Under the pieces are notes generated by a model. It was given only the letters and a program-made list of their open reading frames with translations. It was not told the DNA's origin and searched no databases. The position numbers and the translations under genes are program-made. A stretch of DNA of 64,000 nt from GCA-2733415 sp049609325 (lineage in GTDB: Bacteria; Bacteroidota; Bacteroidia; Flavobacteriales; Flavobacteriaceae). The stretch lies in NCBI GenBank assembly GCA_049609325.1, contig JBMYYK010000001.1, forward strand, positions 1 to 64,000, in the 5' to 3' direction. Numbering within the stretch: the first letter of the stretch is position 1; each line of letters begins with the position of its first letter. This document shows, one piece after another, positions 9,434 through 18,483 of the stretch.

Positions 9434-10054
9434 ATGAAATCAGCACAACGGGTACAAAAAAAATCAAGAGCTAAGCTATTGCATCAGTACTATACCTACA
9501 CTGGGTTTTATACCTTTATTGGAAATAGTCTGAAAAAGGCCATATTACCGGTTTTGATTGTCGTTGCTGGTCTGGTGCTATTTAATAAATACGTTTATAA
9601 TATAAATGATGCTTTACAAACTATAACAGAAACGTTTTCACCTATGGGGATATTGATTACGTTTTTTGCCTCAGAATCTTTACTAGGCTTAATACCACCT
9701 GAAATTTTTATTGCATGGTCTAAAAAAACAAGTGAACCAGTGTTTTACTTAGCTGTTTTAGCAACATTGTCTTATACAGGTGGAATTGTATCATTCTTTT
9801 TAGGTAAAATGGCTTTAAAGATTGATTTTGTTAAAAATTATTTGGAAGTTAAAATGGCTAAAAATTTAAAGCACACCAGTAAATGGGGAGGCTTTTTAAT
9901 TATTGTAGGGGCATTATTACCAATACCATTTTCAATTACTTGTTTAGCAGCAGGTATGATTAAATTCCCGTTAAAAGGCGTGTTATTATACGGCTCATTG
10001 CGTTTTGTACGATTTGCTATTTACGGAATAGCAATTTTTAATATGGTTAATTAA
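9434..10054 (+). CDS. VTT-domain (DedA/SNARE-associated-like) membrane protein
   Basis: This 206-residue membrane protein has hydrophobic segments near residues 36-54, 66-85, 103-125, 148-168 and 180-200. It carries a Pro-rich PPEIF motif and a GALLPIPFS motif typical of VTT/YqaA-type proteins, which are relatives of DedA flippase-like transporters. I chose the ATG at 9434. The longer form from 9320 adds 38 residues rich in Asn/Tyr that do not resemble the family and lies upstream of the likely promoter. The DUF3817 gene follows after 10 bp. Confidence 0.75.
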   Translation: MKSAQRVQKKSRAKLLHQYYTYTGFYTFIGNSLKKAILPVLIVVAGLVLFNKYVYNINDALQTITETFSPMGILITFFASESLLGLIPPEIFIAWSKKTSEPVFYLAVLATLSYTGGIVSFFLGKMALKIDFVKNYLEVKMAKNLKHTSKWGGFLIIVGALLPIPFSITCLAAGMIKFPLKGVLLYGSLRFVRFAIYGIAIFNMVN

Positions 10055-10064
10055 ACTCATTATA

Positions 10065-10343
10065 ATGATTAAAATATTTAGAGGAATCAGTTTATTAGAA
10101 GGCTTGTCATTGTTAATTTTATTATTCATTGCAATGCCAATTAAATACGTTTTAGGTAACCCAGAATATGTAAAACATGTAGGTATGGCTCATGGTTTAC
10201 TATTTGTAGCCTATGTATTATTTGCTATTATGGCAAAGTTTGAATTGGAATGGAAAACAAAAACCTTACTAATTGTTTTTATAGCATCTGTGATTCCTTT
10301 TGGAACATTTTACGTAGATAAAAAATACCTTTCCGGAAAATAA
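10065..10343 (+). CDS. DUF3817 small membrane protein
   Basis: The 92-residue protein has three predicted membrane helices and the family pattern FRGISLLEG at the start and HGLLFVAYV in the middle, as in DUF3817 proteins. Function unknown. It follows the VTT-domain gene by 10 bp and precedes a strong terminator. Confidence 0.8.
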   Translation: MIKIFRGISLLEGLSLLILLFIAMPIKYVLGNPEYVKHVGMAHGLLFVAYVLFAIMAKFELEWKTKTLLIVFIASVIPFGTFYVDKKYLSGK

Positions 10344-10368
10344 TGTATATAACTACATTACCTAACTT

Positions 10369-10401
10369 AAAACGCCAAGACTGATTTAGTCTTGGCGTTT
10401 T
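10369..10401. terminator. Bidirectional intrinsic terminator
   Basis: A perfect 13-bp stem (AAAACGCCAAGAC paired with GTCTTGGCGTTTT) around a 7-nt loop, between convergent genes, with an A/T run on each side. Confidence 0.9.
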
Positions 10402-10422
10402 AAGTTTCATGTCTAAACATTT

Positions 10423-11946
10423 CTATTGATCAGGGGTTGGGGACTCAGGCTGTTTGAACAGATTTAAATATGCTTGTCCTAAGTTTGATACACAATCACT
10501 TGCTGTAAACGATTGATACCCGGTTTGTTCTACAGCGATATCTGCTGTACTTCCGTGTAAGTATACACCCATAACCGCAGCGTGTAAAGAGGTATACCCT
10601 TGAGCAATTAAACTTGTTAGTATTCCAGTAAGTACATCTCCACTACCTGCTGTTGCTAATGCTGGATTTCCAGAAGTATTTATAAATAAGTCATTTTTAT
10701 ATACGGTTATGGTTATTGCATCTTTTAAAACAATAATACAATCGTGTTTTAATGAAAATGACTTTACTTGCTCTAACATATCAAAATCATTTTTCCAAAC
10801 ACCTATTAAACGCTCCAATTCTTTTTTATGTGGTGTTAATACTGTTTGCTTAGGTAGTAATTGCAATAATTGATTATGACGAGCTAATAGGTTAATCCCA
10901 TCTGCATCAATAACAAGAGGAGCTGTATTTTCTTTTAGAAATGACTGCAAACCTTCTGCAGTTACGTCCTCCAGCCCCATGCCTACACCAATTCCAATTG
11001 CATTAAAATGGCCTTCAGGGCATATGTTTTCTATTACACGTTCTCCATTACCAATTTGTACCATTGCTTCAGGGAATGCACATTGAAGAATATCAACTCC
11101 GCAACTTGGTGTATATGCGGTAATTAATCCACAACCTGTTTTTAATGCTGCCTGACTAGAAAGAGTCACGGAGCCCATTTTCCCAAAGCTCCCCCCTACA
11201 ATTAAAGCGTGTCCGTAAGAGAATTTATTGCTAAACTTTTCTCTCATACGATACAGCGGTAAAACTTCATGTTTACTGATTAACTGTGGAGCTGTTTCTA
11301 CTACAGGTACTTCCAGGCCAATGTCTAATACTTCCCATTGCTCGGTAAATACTGCTGTCTCTGGCAAGAAAAACACCAACTTAGGGCTCTGAAACGTTAA
11401 CGTATAGTTTACTTTTAACACATGATTTAAATCAATAGCTTTATTGGCATGTAATCCTGATGGAATATCTATTGCCAATTTAAACGTTGACAAGGTATTA
11501 AGGTAAGTAAATAGATTATTGACTAATCCTCCTGTATCTTTATTTAAGCCTATACCAAAAATAGCATCTATAATAATATCATCAGCACCAATATTTTTAG
11601 GAAAGTCATCTTGATGATTGATTAAAGTAGGCCAGGATTTTAAGGCTTTAACCTTATCGTAATTCTCTAAAAATGCGGGTGTTCTTTTTTTACTAAAATT
11701 CACTACATAATTATCAATATTATACCCATTAATAATCAAATGTTTTGCTAATGAAAGCCCCACTGCTCCATTATTCCCTATACCATTTAATACATGAATT
11801 TTCACCTGTGACCCTTGCATTCTAGTATGAATCCAATTAAATACTTGCAATCCGGCGCGTTCAATTAAATCTAATTCAGAAATTTCCTGGTTATGTATTG
11901 TGTTTTCGTGTGCTTTATATAATTGTTCGGCTGTAAGTATAACCAT
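10423..11946 (-). CDS. nnr: Bifunctional NAD(P)H-hydrate epimerase / ADP-dependent NAD(P)H-hydrate dehydratase
   Basis: This 507-residue protein is a two-domain metabolite-repair enzyme. The N-terminal YjeF_N epimerase (about 1-210) has NGIGNNGAVGL and DAIFGIGL. The C-terminal kinase-like dehydratase (about 225-495) has the ATP-loop signature GSGDVLTGI near residue 440. Together they restore hydrated NADH and NADPH. It stands alone, with its own -7 box upstream and the terminator at 10369-10401 downstream. Confidence 0.93.
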   Translation of the reverse strand: MVILTAEQLYKAHENTIHNQEISELDLIERAGLQVFNWIHTRMQGSQVKIHVLNGIGNNGAVGLSLAKHLIINGYNIDNYVVNFSKKRTPAFLENYDKVKALKSWPTLINHQDDFPKNIGADDIIIDAIFGIGLNKDTGGLVNNLFTYLNTLSTFKLAIDIPSGLHANKAIDLNHVLKVNYTLTFQSPKLVFFLPETAVFTEQWEVLDIGLEVPVVETAPQLISKHEVLPLYRMREKFSNKFSYGHALIVGGSFGKMGSVTLSSQAALKTGCGLITAYTPSCGVDILQCAFPEAMVQIGNGERVIENICPEGHFNAIGIGVGMGLEDVTAEGLQSFLKENTAPLVIDADGINLLARHNQLLQLLPKQTVLTPHKKELERLIGVWKNDFDMLEQVKSFSLKHDCIIVLKDAITITVYKNDLFINTSGNPALATAGSGDVLTGILTSLIAQGYTSLHAAVMGVYLHGSTADIAVEQTGYQSFTASDCVSNLGQAYLNLFKQPESPTPDQ

Positions 11947-11974
11947 AATATGATTGGTACGTTTTAAGTTTATC

Positions 11975-11982
11975 CAAAGGTA
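11975..11982 (-). promoter_or_regulatory. -7 box of the NAD(P)HX repair gene
   Basis: The minus strand reads TACCTTTG, a full TAnnTTTG match about 29 bp before the start codon. Confidence 0.45.
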
Positions 11983-12014
11983 TTAAATTTGAAATTGTAG
12001 AACCTAAAAATTTG

Positions 12015-12022
12015 TATCTTTA
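12015..12022 (+). promoter_or_regulatory. -7-like box of the SRPBCC gene
   Basis: TATCTTTA differs from TAnnTTTG only in the last base and lies 26 bp before the start at 12048. Confidence 0.35.
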
Positions 12023-12047
12023 AAACACTAACCAATTCAGACATCAA

Positions 12048-12566
12048 ATGACAGCAATTGACTGGACTAAATTCACTAAAAAAATCAAAATTAATAGTAC
12101 CCTAGAAACCGTATACAACCATTGGGTAACTCCTGAATTGTTGTGTAAATGGTTTTTAAGAGACGCCATAATAATTAGCGAAAATAATACCACAAAGCCA
12201 ACTTCAAGTCCTGCAGAACAAAATGACACATATATTTGGAAATGGCACAATTATGACGGTGAAGAGCAAGGTACAGTTTTAGTCACAAAGCCAAATCACT
12301 ACTTTGAATTTTCATTTGCAGAAGAAACAACTAAAGTGAGTATCAGCTTAAAAGAAGTCGGCAACAGTGTACTCTTAGAGCTTTGCCAATATAATATGGC
12401 AACGGATGACGCTACAAAACATAACTTATACTACGGCTGTAGTAATGGGTGGACATTTTGGTTAACCAACCTAAAAGCGTATTTGGAATATGGTATTCTG
12501 TTACATGATACAGAGCTAGGAAATTTAGATGATAAAAATAGTTGTGGAGAATATGTAAATACATAA
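12048..12566 (+). CDS. SRPBCC (AHSA1/START-like) domain protein
   Basis: This 172-residue soluble protein has the pattern of the SRPBCC fold: an opening KIKINSTLETVYNHW strand-helix, WKWHNYDGEEQG in the middle, and a long C-terminal helix (CSNGWTFWLTNLKAYLEYG). Such proteins bind hydrophobic ligands or act as Hsp90 co-chaperone-like domains. The specific role is unknown. It has no close operon partner: gcvT begins 81 bp later. Confidence 0.8.
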   Translation: MTAIDWTKFTKKIKINSTLETVYNHWVTPELLCKWFLRDAIIISENNTTKPTSSPAEQNDTYIWKWHNYDGEEQGTVLVTKPNHYFEFSFAEETTKVSISLKEVGNSVLLELCQYNMATDDATKHNLYYGCSNGWTFWLTNLKAYLEYGILLHDTELGNLDDKNSCGEYVNT

Positions 12567-12646
12567 TTTATATCTTCTAATATTGTTTGTGATTCAGTAG
12601 TTTTTAAATAAATTAGCGCTTACAAATTTTTATTCAAAATACACAG

Positions 12647-13729
12647 ATGAAAAACACAGCATTATCACATATACACGAAGCTTTAGGCGCTAAAATGGTT
12701 CCTTTTGCAGGTTACAATATGCCAGTACAATATGAAGGAGTTAATATAGAACATGAAGTTGTAAGAACTGGTGTTGGTGTGTTTGATGTGTCGCATATGG
12801 GAGAATTTCATTTAAAAGGGCCAAATGCATTAGCTTTAATTCAGAAAATTGGCTCTAACGATACGTCTAAAATTGTAGATGGACAAGCGCAGTATTCTTG
12901 CATGCCAAATAATGATGGTGGTATTGTAGATGATTTAATCATATACCGAATTCATGAAGAAGAATATATGTTAGTAGTGAATGCATCAAATATTGAAAAA
13001 GATTGGAATTGGATATCTGAACATAATGATTTGGGGGTAACTATGGAAAACAATAGTGATGCTTACTCATTATTAGCTATTCAAGGGCCAAAAGCCGCTG
13101 AAGCTATGCAAGCATTAACAGACATTGACTTAATTAACATGAAGTATTATACATTTCAAATAGGGAAATTTGCAGGTGTTGATGATGTTATTGTTTCCGC
13201 AACTGGTTATACAGGTTCAGGTGGATTTGAAATTTATTTTAAAAACGATGTTGCCGAAACAATTTGGACCAATGTATTTAAAGCAGGTGCAGATTTTGGC
13301 ATTAAACCAATTGGTTTAGCTGCAAGAGATACACTACGTTTAGAGATGGGTTATTGCTTGTATGGTAATGATATAAACGACACCACCTCACCTATTGAAG
13401 CAGGATTAGGTTGGATAACAAAATTCACTAAAGAATTTACAAATTCTGATGCATTAAAAACACAAAAAGAAAATGGTACTGATAGAAAATTAGTTGCTTT
13501 TGAATTGGACGAACGTGGTATACCACGCCAAGGGTATGAAATAGTTGATGAGTCTGGAGCCAAAATTGGAGAGGTAACTTCAGGAACTATGTCACCATCA
13601 TTAAGTAAAGGGATAGGTTTAGGATATGTGCCTACAGATTTTAAAAGCGTAGGAAGTAAAATTTACATCCAAATACGTAAAAAACAAATCCCTGCAACCG
13701 TAGTAAAACTACCTTTTTACAAAAAATAA
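12647..13729 (+). CDS. gcvT: Glycine cleavage system aminomethyltransferase (T protein)
   Basis: The 360-residue protein is full length for GcvT. It has FDVSHMGEF near the N-terminus, GYTGSGGFE in the folate domain, LAARDTLRLEMGYCLYG, and the C-terminal barrel with GEVTSGTMSPSL. It transfers the aminomethyl carbon from lipoylated H protein to tetrahydrofolate and releases ammonia. The YebC-family gene follows after 24 bp. The other gcv genes are not in the window. Confidence 0.95.
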   Translation: MKNTALSHIHEALGAKMVPFAGYNMPVQYEGVNIEHEVVRTGVGVFDVSHMGEFHLKGPNALALIQKIGSNDTSKIVDGQAQYSCMPNNDGGIVDDLIIYRIHEEEYMLVVNASNIEKDWNWISEHNDLGVTMENNSDAYSLLAIQGPKAAEAMQALTDIDLINMKYYTFQIGKFAGVDDVIVSATGYTGSGGFEIYFKNDVAETIWTNVFKAGADFGIKPIGLAARDTLRLEMGYCLYGNDINDTTSPIEAGLGWITKFTKEFTNSDALKTQKENGTDRKLVAFELDERGIPRQGYEIVDESGAKIGEVTSGTMSPSLSKGIGLGYVPTDFKSVGSKIYIQIRKKQIPATVVKLPFYKK

Positions 13730-13753
13730 TTACAGAATATAATACAACATATA

Positions 13754-14488
13754 ATGGGAAGAGCATTTGAATTCAGGAAAGCAAGAAAAATGAAGCGTTG
13801 GTCAGCAATGTCTAAAGCCTTTACTCGTATTGGTAAAGATATTGTTATGGCTGTAAAAGATGGTGGACCAGACCCAGATAGTAATTCACGTTTAAGAGCA
13901 GTAATTCAGAATGCAAAGTCTGTTAACATGCCAAAAGATAATATTGAGCGTGCTATAAAGAAAGCATCTGATAAAGATACTAGTAACTATAAAGAGGTGC
14001 TTTTTGAAGGATATGCCCCACACGGTATCGCTATTCTTGTTGAAACTGCTACTGATAACAATAACAGAACTGTAGCTAATATTAGAAGTTATTTTAATAA
14101 ATGTAATGGTAATTTAGGCACACAAGGTTCGGTGGAATTTATGTTTGACCACCAGTGTAATTTTAAAATAAAAGACACTGGCTATGACTTAGAAGAACTT
14201 GAATTAGAATTCATTGATTTTGGTGTTGAAGAAATTTTTGCAGAAGAACCAGATGAAAATGATGCAGAACCAACAAAATCAATTCTATTCTATGCGCCAT
14301 TTAACAGTTTCGGAAGTATTCAAAAAGAATTAGAAGCTCGTGGTATGGAAATTTTATCTTCTGGTTTTGAGCGAATTCCACAAACTACTAAAGAGCTTAC
14401 TGAAGACCAACAGGCAGATGTAGATAAACTTTTAGAAAAAATTGAAGAAGATGACGATGTACAAAACGTATATCACGCCATGGCATAA
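13754..14488 (+). CDS. YebC/PmpR-family protein (translation factor or transcription regulator)
   Basis: This 244-residue protein is full length for the TACO1/YebC family. It has the N-terminal signature MGRAFEFRKARK, then KDGGPDPDSNSRLR, and an acidic C-terminal domain. Members are described as regulators, and more recently as factors that help ribosomes through difficult stretches such as polyproline. It follows gcvT and ends at a strong terminator. Confidence 0.9.
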   Translation: MGRAFEFRKARKMKRWSAMSKAFTRIGKDIVMAVKDGGPDPDSNSRLRAVIQNAKSVNMPKDNIERAIKKASDKDTSNYKEVLFEGYAPHGIAILVETATDNNNRTVANIRSYFNKCNGNLGTQGSVEFMFDHQCNFKIKDTGYDLEELELEFIDFGVEEIFAEEPDENDAEPTKSILFYAPFNSFGSIQKELEARGMEILSSGFERIPQTTKELTEDQQADVDKLLEKIEEDDDVQNVYHAMA

Positions 14489-14509
14489 TTAACTTCAGAA
14501 ATATCAACT

Positions 14510-14540
14510 AAAAAGCTTCAAAGTATATTTGGAGCTTTTT
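14510..14540 (+). terminator. Intrinsic terminator after the YebC-family gene
   Basis: A 13-bp stem with one G-T pair (AAAAAGCTTCAAA against TTTGGAGCTTTTT), 5-nt loop and a following T run. Confidence 0.85.
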
Positions 14541-14690
14541 TTATACGATATTAACTCACTATTATTAGTGACTATTACCTCATTAATTATAAGGAAATGA
14601 AAATATATTGTATATTTATAACAACCAATATTAATTTTTTAAGGAGAAAATAAGTTTTAAGTGTAACTACAAATAGTTTCATATTAAAAC

Positions 14691-15049
14691 ATGTCAACTT
14701 ATAACCAAATTATATTAAGGCAGATGATACTGCCATAAAGAACATTATTATTGACTTATTTGTTGATAGTGATTATAACTCCCTGCCTAATTTCGTAGAG
14801 TTTTTAATTAAAAAATGTGGAATAAGTTCTATGAATATTATGCTTGTAAATGCTAATAAATGGGATGTGTATATGAGTTTTTCTGAAGAAAATATTTTTT
14901 CTGAACAAAAAGGTATGCATGAATTAGTGCATGTGCCTGTAACTAAGCAAGAAGCAGATACTGTTCTAGCTAATAAAGTGATTTCACTTTTAGAAGCTAC
15001 CGACTTTCAGGTTTTTAAAGACATAGTTACTAAAAAGGCTTTATACTAA
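14691..15049 (+). pseudogene. Small gene of unknown function with an apparent one-base frameshift
   Basis: The ATG at 14691 opens a frame (MSTYNQIIL) that ends after 15 codons at 14736. The frame one base back is open from 14705 to the stop at 15047-15049 and reads as normal protein (KADDTAIKNIIIDLF onward). One extra A in TTAAGG near 14715-14720 would join both parts into a protein of about 119 residues. The only in-frame ATG of the downstream part (14831) would give just 72 residues and discard coding-like sequence. I do not recognise the product. There is no canonical slippery heptamer at the junction, so a mutation or sequencing error is more likely than programmed frameshifting. The 150 bp before it show no gene. 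Confidence 0.55.
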
Positions 15050-15069
15050 AATAAAGCCTTTTTAGTAAC
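15026..15069. terminator. Bidirectional terminator with a perfect 19-bp stem
   Basis: GTTACTAAAAAGGCTTTAT at 15026-15044 pairs perfectly with 15051-15069 around a 6-nt loop. It overlaps the last codons of the frameshifted gene and lies between convergent genes. Confidence 0.9.
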
Positions 15070-15076
15070 CTATAGT

Positions 15077-16324
15077 TTATACTGCACCAACTAACATTTT
15101 TTCTCTAGCAGCAATTTTTACCGCCAAACAAACAATATGCATTGCACTGTCAATGTCTTCTAAAGTAGGGCATGAAGGGGCCAAACGAATATTAGAATCA
15201 TTTGGATCCTTTTTATAAGGAAAAGTAGCGCCAGCATTAGTTAGCTTTACTCCTGCTTTTGCTGATAATTCCACTACTCTTTTTGCAGTACCATTTTGTA
15301 CATTAAAACTTATGAAATACCCACCATTAGGAACTGTCCAAGTGGCCAAACCAGTATCTGACAATTCTTTCTCTAATATAGATAGAGTTCTATCAAATTT
15401 AGGTTTTAACAGTTCTGCATGTTTTTTCATATGTTCATTTATCCCTTCAATAGAACCAAAGAATCGTGTGTGACGTAATTGGTTAATTTTATCAGGGCCT
15501 ATGCTTGAGAAAAACAAATGATTTCTATACCAATCCATATTAGCAACGCTCCCTCCTACAGCTGCAACACCTGCACCAGCAAAAGTGATTTTTGATGTAG
15601 ATCCGAAAATAAACGGACGGTTAGGATGATTTGCCAATTTACAAGTCTCTAAAATATTTTTCAACTGATCGTGAGTATCTGATAAATGATGTACTGCGTA
15701 AGCATTATCCCAAAAAATTCTGAAATCATTTGCCGCAGTTGGCATGGTACTTAATCTATCTACAACTTCATCTGAACAACTTAATCCTGTAGGGTTACCA
15801 TATTTTGGAACCACCCAAATCCCTTTAATAGATGAATCATTAGCTACTAAAGTTTCAATCAAATCCATATCAAGACCTTCTGAACTACAAGCTACAGGAA
15901 TCATTTCAATACCAAAATGTTCACAGATACTAAAATGACGATCATAACCTGGTGTTGGGCAAAGAAATTTAATTGGCTGGTCACCCCATGGCTGATCACT
16001 TCCTACTACTCCATGTGTCATTGCTCTAGCAACAATATCATGCATTATAGTTAACGATGCATTCCCCCCAACAACAACTTCTGCTGTAGTTGATACCTCT
16101 AAAAAATCTTTAAACAATTCTTTAGCTTCAGGAATACCGTCTAATCCACCGTAATTACGTGGGTCTTGAGCTGCGATTGTTTTATAATCTTCCGCAGTAA
16201 CCAAATCCAGCATCTTATTTGATAAATCAAGTTGTGCTTCACTCGGTTTCCCACGTGACATATCTAATTGTAATTGTTTTGAAGTATAAGCTTCTAATTG
16301 TAATTGTAAATCCTCTAAAGTCAT
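15077..16324 (-). CDS. Aminotransferase, probable aspartate aminotransferase of the Ic (PF12897-like) type
   Basis: This 415-residue PLP enzyme has LDMSRGKPS near the start, GGLDGIPEAKELF, PTPGYDRHF, WVVPKYGNPTG and the PLP lysine segment GSTSKITFAGAGVA. These match the fold-type I subgroup Ic aspartate aminotransferases rather than classical AspC. Aspartate/oxaloacetate as substrates is inferred from the family. It lies 17 bp after asnA, so the pair may link oxaloacetate to aspartate to asparagine. Confidence 0.82.
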   Translation of the reverse strand: MTLEDLQLQLEAYTSKQLQLDMSRGKPSEAQLDLSNKMLDLVTAEDYKTIAAQDPRNYGGLDGIPEAKELFKDFLEVSTTAEVVVGGNASLTIMHDIVARAMTHGVVGSDQPWGDQPIKFLCPTPGYDRHFSICEHFGIEMIPVACSSEGLDMDLIETLVANDSSIKGIWVVPKYGNPTGLSCSDEVVDRLSTMPTAANDFRIFWDNAYAVHHLSDTHDQLKNILETCKLANHPNRPFIFGSTSKITFAGAGVAAVGGSVANMDWYRNHLFFSSIGPDKINQLRHTRFFGSIEGINEHMKKHAELLKPKFDRTLSILEKELSDTGLATWTVPNGGYFISFNVQNGTAKRVVELSAKAGVKLTNAGATFPYKKDPNDSNIRLAPSCPTLEDIDSAMHIVCLAVKIAAREKMLVGAV

Positions 16325-16341
16325 TATTAGTTAGTGTGTGT

Positions 16342-17298
16342 TTAGCATGCCTCAAATATAGGTTGTACAGTTGAAATTTCAGCATTTTTAGTAACAAACA
16401 TTACTACACGACTTTGACCAATACCACCACCTATTGTATATGGCAATTCTCCGTTTAAAAGCGCTTTGTGAAACGGCAATTGACTCCTATGTGTTTGCCC
16501 AGAGATGTGCAGTTGATGTGCTAAAGCTTTTTCATCAACACGTATTCCCATTGAACTGATTTCTAAACTTTTTTCACGAACAGTATCCCACACTAATAAA
16601 TCGGCATTTAATCCTGCATAACCTAAATCATTTGGTGATGTCCAATCATCATAATCTGGAGCTCTATAGTCATGCACTTCGCCAGATGACAATTTACCGC
16701 CTATTCCTACAAGTAATACTGCGCCGTATCTTTTAGCAATAGCATGCTCGCGTTCTTTGGCTGACAAATCTGGATACATTTTATACAATTCTTCAGTGTT
16801 TATCATTTTAAAGTCTTCTGGAAGCTTTGATTCTTCAGAAAAATACTCCGCTATTTTTTCATCTGTTAGTTTTAAGGCCTCATAAACGGCTTTTCCGTGA
16901 GTGATTAAGGTATTTATTGTACGCTGCTGTTTAGAAATAACTTTTTCCCAATCCCATTGATCTACCAAATGTGAATGAATTGCTGAAAGGTGTTCATCAG
17001 CTCTAATGGCCTTCATGTCTGTAACTATCCCTTCTCCTACTTTTGCACCTAAGACTCCTAAATACCATCGTTTCCACTTTGCCAGTGAATGTACTATTTC
17101 ATGAGTTGTATCATTTAAACTAAAACTCACTGCTTTTTCAACACCATTTAAATCATCATTTAAACCTGAGTTTTTAGACACAAATAATGGTGCACTAACT
17201 TTTACTAAGTTTAAATGGTCTTGTAATTTTTTTTCAAAATACACTTTTGAAAATGTAATTAATTGTTCAGTTTCTAAGCTTCTTCTAAGTGTTCTCAT
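16342..17298 (-). CDS. asnA: Aspartate-ammonia ligase
   Basis: The 318-residue protein is close to the usual 330 residues of AsnA, the ammonia-dependent asparagine synthetase of the class II aminoacyl-tRNA synthetase fold. It shows KKLQDHLNLVKVSAPLF, LAKWKRW, AIRADEHLSAIHSHLVDQWDWEK and the C-terminal GGGIGQSRV. It is divergent from an AsnC-type regulator, the arrangement known from enterobacteria, and is followed by an aspartate aminotransferase. A full -7 box precedes it. Confidence 0.93.
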   Translation of the reverse strand: MRTLRRSLETEQLITFSKVYFEKKLQDHLNLVKVSAPLFVSKNSGLNDDLNGVEKAVSFSLNDTTHEIVHSLAKWKRWYLGVLGAKVGEGIVTDMKAIRADEHLSAIHSHLVDQWDWEKVISKQQRTINTLITHGKAVYEALKLTDEKIAEYFSEESKLPEDFKMINTEELYKMYPDLSAKEREHAIAKRYGAVLLVGIGGKLSSGEVHDYRAPDYDDWTSPNDLGYAGLNADLLVWDTVREKSLEISSMGIRVDEKALAHQLHISGQTHRSQLPFHKALLNGELPYTIGGGIGQSRVVMFVTKNAEISTVQPIFEAC

Positions 17299-17317
17299 AA
17301 TTATAACTTTTATACAA

Positions 17318-17325
17318 CAAATATA
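17318..17325 (-). promoter_or_regulatory. -7 box of asnA
   Basis: The minus strand reads TATATTTG, 20 bp before the asnA start. The 155-bp divergent region to 17454 is AT-rich and would hold the operator of the neighbouring AsnC-type regulator. On the plus strand TATATTTA (17419-17426) is a near match for that gene. Confidence 0.45.
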
Positions 17326-17453
17326 TTTAGTTATAGTACACTATTTTTCAAAATAATATAAAAACATTAAGCTTTAGCTTATTTTGCTATATTTTTTAAA
17401 CACAAATAATATTTAAACTATATTTACTTAAAATTTAATACACTTTTTTTACT

Positions 17454-17909
17454 ATGAGCTTTATTTTAGATAGTATCGATAAAAAAATTCTTAAATACTT
17501 CATTAAAGATGCCAGAACCAAAGTGGTTGATATCGCTAGTTTTATTGGTGTTACGAGTGCAGCTATACACCAACGTATTGGAAAAATTAAGCGCAGTGGT
17601 ATCATCAAAGAGTTTACATTACGCTTAGATGAAAAAAAACTTGGCTATAACACTTGTGCCTTTGTAGGTGTGTTTCTGGATAAAAACAGTAAATACGACG
17701 ACATTATTGAAAAACTTAAACGTATTGAAGAAGTTGTTGAAGCGCATTATACCACTGGAGAATATGGGTTATTCGTGAAAGTTTACACCAAAGACAATGA
17801 CCATTTAATGAAAGTGTTGAACGGAAAAATCAAACAAATTAAAGATGTGACTAGAACTGAAACGTTTATTTCTTTAGAAGAACCCATCAGTAGAAGTATT
17901 ACTTTTTAA
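17454..17909 (+). CDS. Lrp/AsnC-family transcriptional regulator
   Basis: This 151-residue protein has an N-terminal helix-turn-helix (about residues 8-55, VVDIASFIGVTSAAIHQRI). An AsnC ligand-binding RAM domain (about 70-145) follows, with AHYTTGEYGLFVKVYTKD. It is divergent from asnA, so control of asnA in response to asparagine is the simplest reading, by analogy with E. coli AsnC. Confidence 0.88.
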   Translation: MSFILDSIDKKILKYFIKDARTKVVDIASFIGVTSAAIHQRIGKIKRSGIIKEFTLRLDEKKLGYNTCAFVGVFLDKNSKYDDIIEKLKRIEEVVEAHYTTGEYGLFVKVYTKDNDHLMKVLNGKIKQIKDVTRTETFISLEEPISRSITF

Positions 17910-17967
17910 TGGTATTACGTTTTATACACTAATAATTATGTAAATTGGTGTCATAAAAAACTTAACC

Positions 17968-18378
17968 ATGAACGAATTTTCTGTTGAATTTACTGTACGA
18001 GATTACGAATTAGACATGCAAGGAATTGTTAACAATTCTGTATACCAAAACTATTTAGAACATGCCAGACACGAATATTTACATTTTCATGGCATTGACT
18101 TTGCCGATTTAACCGAACGAGGCGTTATATTGGTTGTAAAGAATATTTCTATGGATTTTAAACACTCTTTACGTAGCAGAGATCAGTTTAAAGTGGTTGT
18201 AGAAACTTATAAAGACGGACATTTAAAATTAGTTTTTAAGCAAACCATTATTAATTTATCTAATAATAAAACGGCATTAACAGCCCTAGTTACAGGTGTT
18301 TGCTTAGTAAATGGCAAGTTGGTTAAACCAGAAACTATTGAAGAAATCAATGCGTTTTTAATTCAAGAAGCATTATAA
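17968..18378 (+). CDS. Acyl-CoA thioesterase, YbgC/4-hydroxybenzoyl-CoA thioesterase family
   Basis: The 136-residue hotdog-fold protein has the family start RDYELDMQGIVNNSVYQNYLEHARHE, with the catalytic Asp in the YELDMQGIVNN motif. The substrate is unknown; YbgC-type enzymes act on short acyl-CoA or acyl-ACP. It stands between the AsnC-type regulator and a secreted protein gene. Confidence 0.85.
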   Translation: MNEFSVEFTVRDYELDMQGIVNNSVYQNYLEHARHEYLHFHGIDFADLTERGVILVVKNISMDFKHSLRSRDQFKVVVETYKDGHLKLVFKQTIINLSNNKTALTALVTGVCLVNGKLVKPETIEEINAFLIQEAL

Positions 18379-18483
18379 TAAAATGTTAAGGTCTTATAAA
18401 TTTATCATAAGCTTTAACTTAAAATTTGTGTAATGTTGAATTAATTCTCAATTTTAGATTCGTACTAAACTCACAACACTAAT

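Noticed and set aside
14597..14653. An 18-codon frame (MKIYCIFITT...) with an AAGGA upstream
   Set aside because: Too short and AT-driven to support as a gene; no homology or structure argues for a leader peptide.
14715..14722. Programmed -1 frameshifting in the small gene
   Set aside because: The junction has no canonical slippery heptamer and no stable hairpin just downstream; a one-base indel is simpler.
18379..18430. Weak inverted repeat after the thioesterase gene as a terminator
   Set aside because: The stem has a mismatch and a bulge and no T run; not strong enough to list as a feature.
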